Source of the DNA: Bacteroidota bacterium
GTDB lineage: Bacteria; Bacteroidota; Bacteroidia; Bacteroidales; JAIFNC01
Reading direction: 5' to 3'
DNA: 34,755 nucleotides
Assembly: GCA_020047935.1 (NCBI GenBank)
Contig: JAIFNC010000284.1
Coordinates: forward strand, 1 to 34,755
Positions 31,910 through 34,755 of this stretch are shown here, piece after piece. The notes below the pieces were generated by a model. It was not told where the DNA came from. It saw nothing but the letters and a program-made list of their open reading frames with translations, and did not search any database. The position numbers and the translations under genes were made by a program. How positions within the stretch are numbered: the first letter of the stretch is position 1; each line of letters begins with the position of its first letter.

Positions 31910-34129
31910 TTATATTGCAGCGTTTTCTTTACCTCCTTTAAGCTCTCCTTTACGCCATCGTTCCGTTTCTATTTTGTTGCCATTTTCATCAAAATACTTC
32001 CATCTGCCGGTTTTCATTCCGTTTCTATATTCGGCTTCAATTTTTACGGCGCCGGTTTCAAAATAGAAAAATCCTTCCTTGTGTTTTGCGCCGTCCTTGT
32101 AGTTAAATTCGGCTTTGCGTGCACCGGCAGGATAAAATTCTTTGTAAGCTCCTTCCAATACGCCTTTGCTGTAAGTGGCAGTTGCTAAGCGTTTTTCGCT
32201 TGGATCGTCGTAATAAAATACGGTTTCGCCTTCTGCAAGGTCGTTTTCGAAATTAACGGTATAAAATAATACCCCCGACGGATAGTAGCCGCGCGCCAAA
32301 CCGCTCAATTTGCCTGCTTTAACAAACCCTTCGAACCGTGTAAACCCTTCTGTGTATTTAATTTCGAAGCGTCCGTCGGTTTTAACCGAATCGGTATAAA
32401 CGTTTAATCCTAAATTTTCCACCGTATCGGCAAATAGGGCTGCCGATGCACTGTCGGTATAGTTTTCAATACTTTCCAGTACTAAGGCTTCTTCATTAAA
32501 TCCGGCTGCCAAAGTATTGGTAAAACTGCCTTTTTTAGCTTTAAGTGAAAAACCTATTTGCGAAAAACTTAGAATAGTTTCTTTATTTTTTTCAAGTGCC
32601 AATTTATTTTCTAAATTCATGAAATTCTGCATATTATCGTACATTTTAGGCATCTGTACAAAAAAACAAATATTGGTTTCGGGTTCAAAATTTTCCTTAA
32701 ATTGAAGAAACGATTCCTTTTTTGCCAAGGTTTTGCCTTTTATATAATCGTCCAAAAAGTTTTCCAACGCCAATTGCGAATTGCTGAAAACCATAAAGTC
32801 TTCAACCGAAGTAAAATACGGTTTTTCAAGTTTATCGAACAGTTTTCCGAAAAACATACGGAAAAATCCTTTAATTTCCAAATATTTTATGTCGAAGTTG
32901 TTGTAGGTTACCGTTTTGAATTTAACCGGCGTGCGCTTGTTTACCTGCGAAGTTAAATGGTCGAGTCCTTGCATTGCCGTATCGATGTTTTTGGTATGAA
33001 TAATAGCAATAACGTCTTCAATTCTGGCTTTTTCGTTGGGTTGAAGTTTAACAAATGCAATTTCGTTGCCTATCCAACTAAAAAAGTCTTTCTGCAAATC
33101 GACTCCCAAAAGGCTTTCTAATTTGGTAATATTTTTGGCATAATCCGAAAAATCATCGCCCATACTGTTAGATGCTTGAGCCAGCAGAATTTCCTGAAAA
33201 TCGCTGTAATTCTTGAAACATATAGCATTATAAAACGCTGCTTTGTCCGAAATTATATTGTACGCCGTAAATTCGGCAGGTTCGGTATGTGCCAAAGCTT
33301 TTATAAATGAAGATGTACTGTCGATGCTCGAAATACCCGAAAAATTTAGGGTTTCGTCGGTAATATCTATCATAAAACCCGAAACCATAAGTGCCGATGC
33401 AATGGTTTGCGCCATTTCAACATCCGAACCGGTAAAGGTGCGAATAAATTTGGGCAATTCTTTATAGTTGAAGTAGAAATTGAATAATCGTTTATCTCTT
33501 ACTTCTTCGGTAATTTGGGTAAAGTTTTTGTTCGAATTCCAAACATCGTTGGTTTTTCCGTCAATTATATTTTCGAGCAGGCTGCCATTTAGGCTACCCG
33601 CCAGCAAATTATCGATAATGGTAAGGTAAATTACGGTTGACCGGTCGGCTTTGTCGGTAAGCTGAAGTACTACATTGCCATTATAATCCGATTCTTGAAC
33701 CTCGTAGCCTGCCATGCCGGCAAATTCGGAAAGAAATGGCATATTTGCAATTTCTTCAACATCAATAACAAAGGCAAAATCCCAATCGACACCCGAAATC
33801 ATATGAGTTGATACAAGCAATCGGCGGTTTTTTAATAAGATATCGGCAGCCGCATTGTTTTTCAAAAAGCTGTTCACTGTTTCCAAGGTGCTGTTTAAGT
33901 CTTTGAAATATTCGTTTTTAACCAAGCCTTTCCAAATCTTGTTTTCGCTTAACGACGACCAAGCTTGCGTTAAATTTTCGGTTTCGATAATAAAAATAGC
34001 ATTTTCGGGTATGATGCTAAAAGCATCGCGTTTATTTGTGCTTTTAATTTTGGTATAGGCATAATAACCGCCGGCGCCGAGCCCGCCCAAAATTGCAATG
34101 CCGAGTAAAATTTTAAGAAATAATTTCAT
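31910..34129 (-). CDS. Membrane-anchored DUF3352-like protein with C-terminal YwqK/MORN repeats
   Basis: 739 residues from ATG 34129; the frame extends to a TTG at 34153, but the ATG directly starts the N-terminal membrane anchor (MKLFLKILLGIAILGGLGAG, about 1-25), so it is preferred. Residues about 30-560 resemble DUF3352-like secreted proteins (FSIIPENAIFIIETENLTQAW, many alternating beta strands and helices), with the domain outside the inner membrane. The last 150 residues are MORN-type repeats of the YwqK kind, each with patterns such as GAYKEFYPAGARKAEFNYKDG and GRWKYFDENGN. Neither part has a known activity. It is transcribed alone; divergent murB starts 268 bases away. The fusion of a DUF3352-like region with YwqK repeats is inferred from pattern recognition. 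Confidence 0.78.
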   Translation of the reverse strand: MKLFLKILLGIAILGGLGAGGYYAYTKIKSTNKRDAFSIIPENAIFIIETENLTQAWSSLSENKIWKGLVKNEYFKDLNSTLETVNSFLKNNAAADILLKNRRLLVSTHMISGVDWDFAFVIDVEEIANMPFLSEFAGMAGYEVQESDYNGNVVLQLTDKADRSTVIYLTIIDNLLAGSLNGSLLENIIDGKTNDVWNSNKNFTQITEEVRDKRLFNFYFNYKELPKFIRTFTGSDVEMAQTIASALMVSGFMIDITDETLNFSGISSIDSTSSFIKALAHTEPAEFTAYNIISDKAAFYNAICFKNYSDFQEILLAQASNSMGDDFSDYAKNITKLESLLGVDLQKDFFSWIGNEIAFVKLQPNEKARIEDVIAIIHTKNIDTAMQGLDHLTSQVNKRTPVKFKTVTYNNFDIKYLEIKGFFRMFFGKLFDKLEKPYFTSVEDFMVFSNSQLALENFLDDYIKGKTLAKKESFLQFKENFEPETNICFFVQMPKMYDNMQNFMNLENKLALEKNKETILSFSQIGFSLKAKKGSFTNTLAAGFNEEALVLESIENYTDSASAALFADTVENLGLNVYTDSVKTDGRFEIKYTEGFTRFEGFVKAGKLSGLARGYYPSGVLFYTVNFENDLAEGETVFYYDDPSEKRLATATYSKGVLEGAYKEFYPAGARKAEFNYKDGAKHKEGFFYFETGAVKIEAEYRNGMKTGRWKYFDENGNKIETERWRKGELKGGKENAAI

Positions 34130-34306
34130 TATTATAGGTATTAATGTTGGCAAAATGAACCGTTTAAAGGTAGTTTTCAGAAATAATTACCGGGTATTAG
34201 CATTTATTTCAAATTAAAAAACATCCCAAAACTGGTATTCAGACTTTAAAAGTACTAAATTTTCTGCAAAATCGAAAAATATTTTACAAACTTATTAAAA
34301 AAATGA

Positions 34307-34314
34307 TATTTTTG
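34307..34314 (+). promoter_or_regulatory. Candidate promoter -7 box for murB
   Basis: TATTTTTG followed by TGC matches TAnnTTTG and lies 83 bases upstream of the murB ATG. A weak -33 counterpart, TTTA at 34283-34286, is 20 bases upstream. Confidence 0.5.
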
Positions 34315-34397
34315 TGCTTTTTTCAAATTCATGAGTTTTCTCACAAAATTTAAGTTTGAAAAGATTTATATTTACCATTATTTAAAATGCCCAAATC

Positions 34398-34755
34398 ATG
34401 AACATTATAAGCAACTATAATTTGAAGGAGCTTACAAGCTTTAACGTTGATTGTAACGCTGCTAAGTATATTGAATTTAACAACGAATTTGAACTAAGAA
34501 CTACGCTGGCAACCGAAGAATTTCAGGATTTTTTTCATACCAACTCGCATTTTGTTTTGGGCGATGGGAGTAATGTATTGTTTACTAAGGATTTTCCCGG
34601 TTTGGTAATTAGAGCTAATATTAAGCACATAAATGTAGTAAAAACCACAGACAAGCATGTGTACGTTGAAGCCGGTGCCGGAGTTTTATGGGACGATTTT
34701 GTTGCCTTTGTGGTAGGAAAAGGTTGGTTTGGTGCCGAAAATTTATCGCTAATTC
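34398..34755 (+). CDS. murB: UDP-N-acetylenolpyruvoylglucosamine reductase, N-terminal part (partial)
   Basis: The window ends inside this gene; 119 codons are present from ATG 34398. MurB is the cytosolic FAD- and NADPH-dependent reductase that turns UDP-GlcNAc-enolpyruvate into UDP-MurNAc in peptidoglycan synthesis. The visible part is the FAD-binding domain: NYNLKELTSFNVDCNAAKYI at the start, the flavin-binding LGDGSNVLF (about 54-62), the strand VYVEAGAGVLWDDFV (about 90-104), and GWFGAENLSLI at the window end, where family members read GLxGLExLxxIPG. MurB of the E. coli type begins in the same way (LKxxNTFGI-like). Only the N-terminal third can be judged; it shows no defect. It is too short on the window to appear as a complete frame but the match is strong. 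Confidence 0.92.
   Translation, partial: MNIISNYNLKELTSFNVDCNAAKYIEFNNEFELRTTLATEEFQDFFHTNSHFVLGDGSNVLFTKDFPGLVIRANIKHINVVKTTDKHVYVEAGAGVLWDDFVAFVVGKGWFGAENLSLI

Noticed and set aside
1-34755. CRISPR array, prophage or insertion sequence
   Set aside because: No regularly spaced direct repeats, transposase, integrase or phage structural genes were seen; the only element-like signal is the paired REP-type repeat at 15610-15749.

Overview
This window looks like chromosomal DNA of a member of the Bacteroidota, probably a Bacteroidales-like anaerobe or relative. The evidence is low GC, weak or absent Shine-Dalgarno sites, several promoters of the Bacteroidota type (TAnnTTTG, in one case with TTTG 19 bases upstream), many Sec-secreted and lipoprotein genes, and families typical of the phylum (secreted DPP IV, DUF4369-TlpA, regulator-propeller sensors). 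No phage, transposase, integrase or CRISPR array was seen. It reads as ordinary core and accessory chromosome, bounded by a partial outer-membrane receptor gene (left) and a partial murB (right).

Layout. 1-2.0 kb: tail of a TonB-receptor-like barrel, then slyD and a family 2 glycosyltransferase in one unit. 2.0-4.2 kb (minus): secreted DPP IV. 4.4-5.8 kb: an unrecognised lipoprotein plus a small secreted protein. 5.9-9.0 kb: a 1017-residue ABCG-type half transporter with a TerB-like N-terminal region. 9.1-10.1 kb (minus): a SiaB-type kinase and SiaC-type phosphoprotein. 10.2-12.5 kb (minus): an RlmL-like rRNA methyltransferase and a TlpA-type thioredoxin. 13.1-16.6 kb (minus): an ArsP-like permease, a membrane-anchored thioredoxin, a ProC-like oxidoreductase and an ArsG/CcdA-like membrane protein, interrupted by a paired REP-type inverted repeat and preceded by a perfect operator-like palindrome. 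17.0-21.5 kb: glyA, a membrane histidine kinase with an unusual H-box, and a secreted subtilase. 21.6-24.6 kb (minus): M18 aminopeptidase and a Kelch-type lipoprotein. 24.9-28.6 kb: a giant periplasmic-propeller/SpoIIE phosphatase followed by a second SiaC. 28.7 kb: tRNA-Lys(UUU). 28.9-31.2 kb: a secreted PQQ-like propeller protein. 31.2-31.9 kb: a gene-poor AT-rich stretch. 31.9-34.1 kb (minus): a DUF3352-like membrane-anchored protein with YwqK/MORN repeats. 34.4 kb to the end: murB.

The most interesting theme is a phospho-switch split over two loci. The SiaB-type kinase with its SiaC partner lies about 15 kb from a propeller-SpoIIE phosphatase with a second SiaC. Both SiaC proteins have Thr at residue 68, the position recalled as the phosphorylated one in Pseudomonas SiaC. 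No diguanylate cyclase (the SiaD output) is present, so the output in this organism is open. The second theme is a thiol-redox/metalloid transport cluster: two membrane proteins with conserved Cys motifs plus a CxxC thioredoxin.
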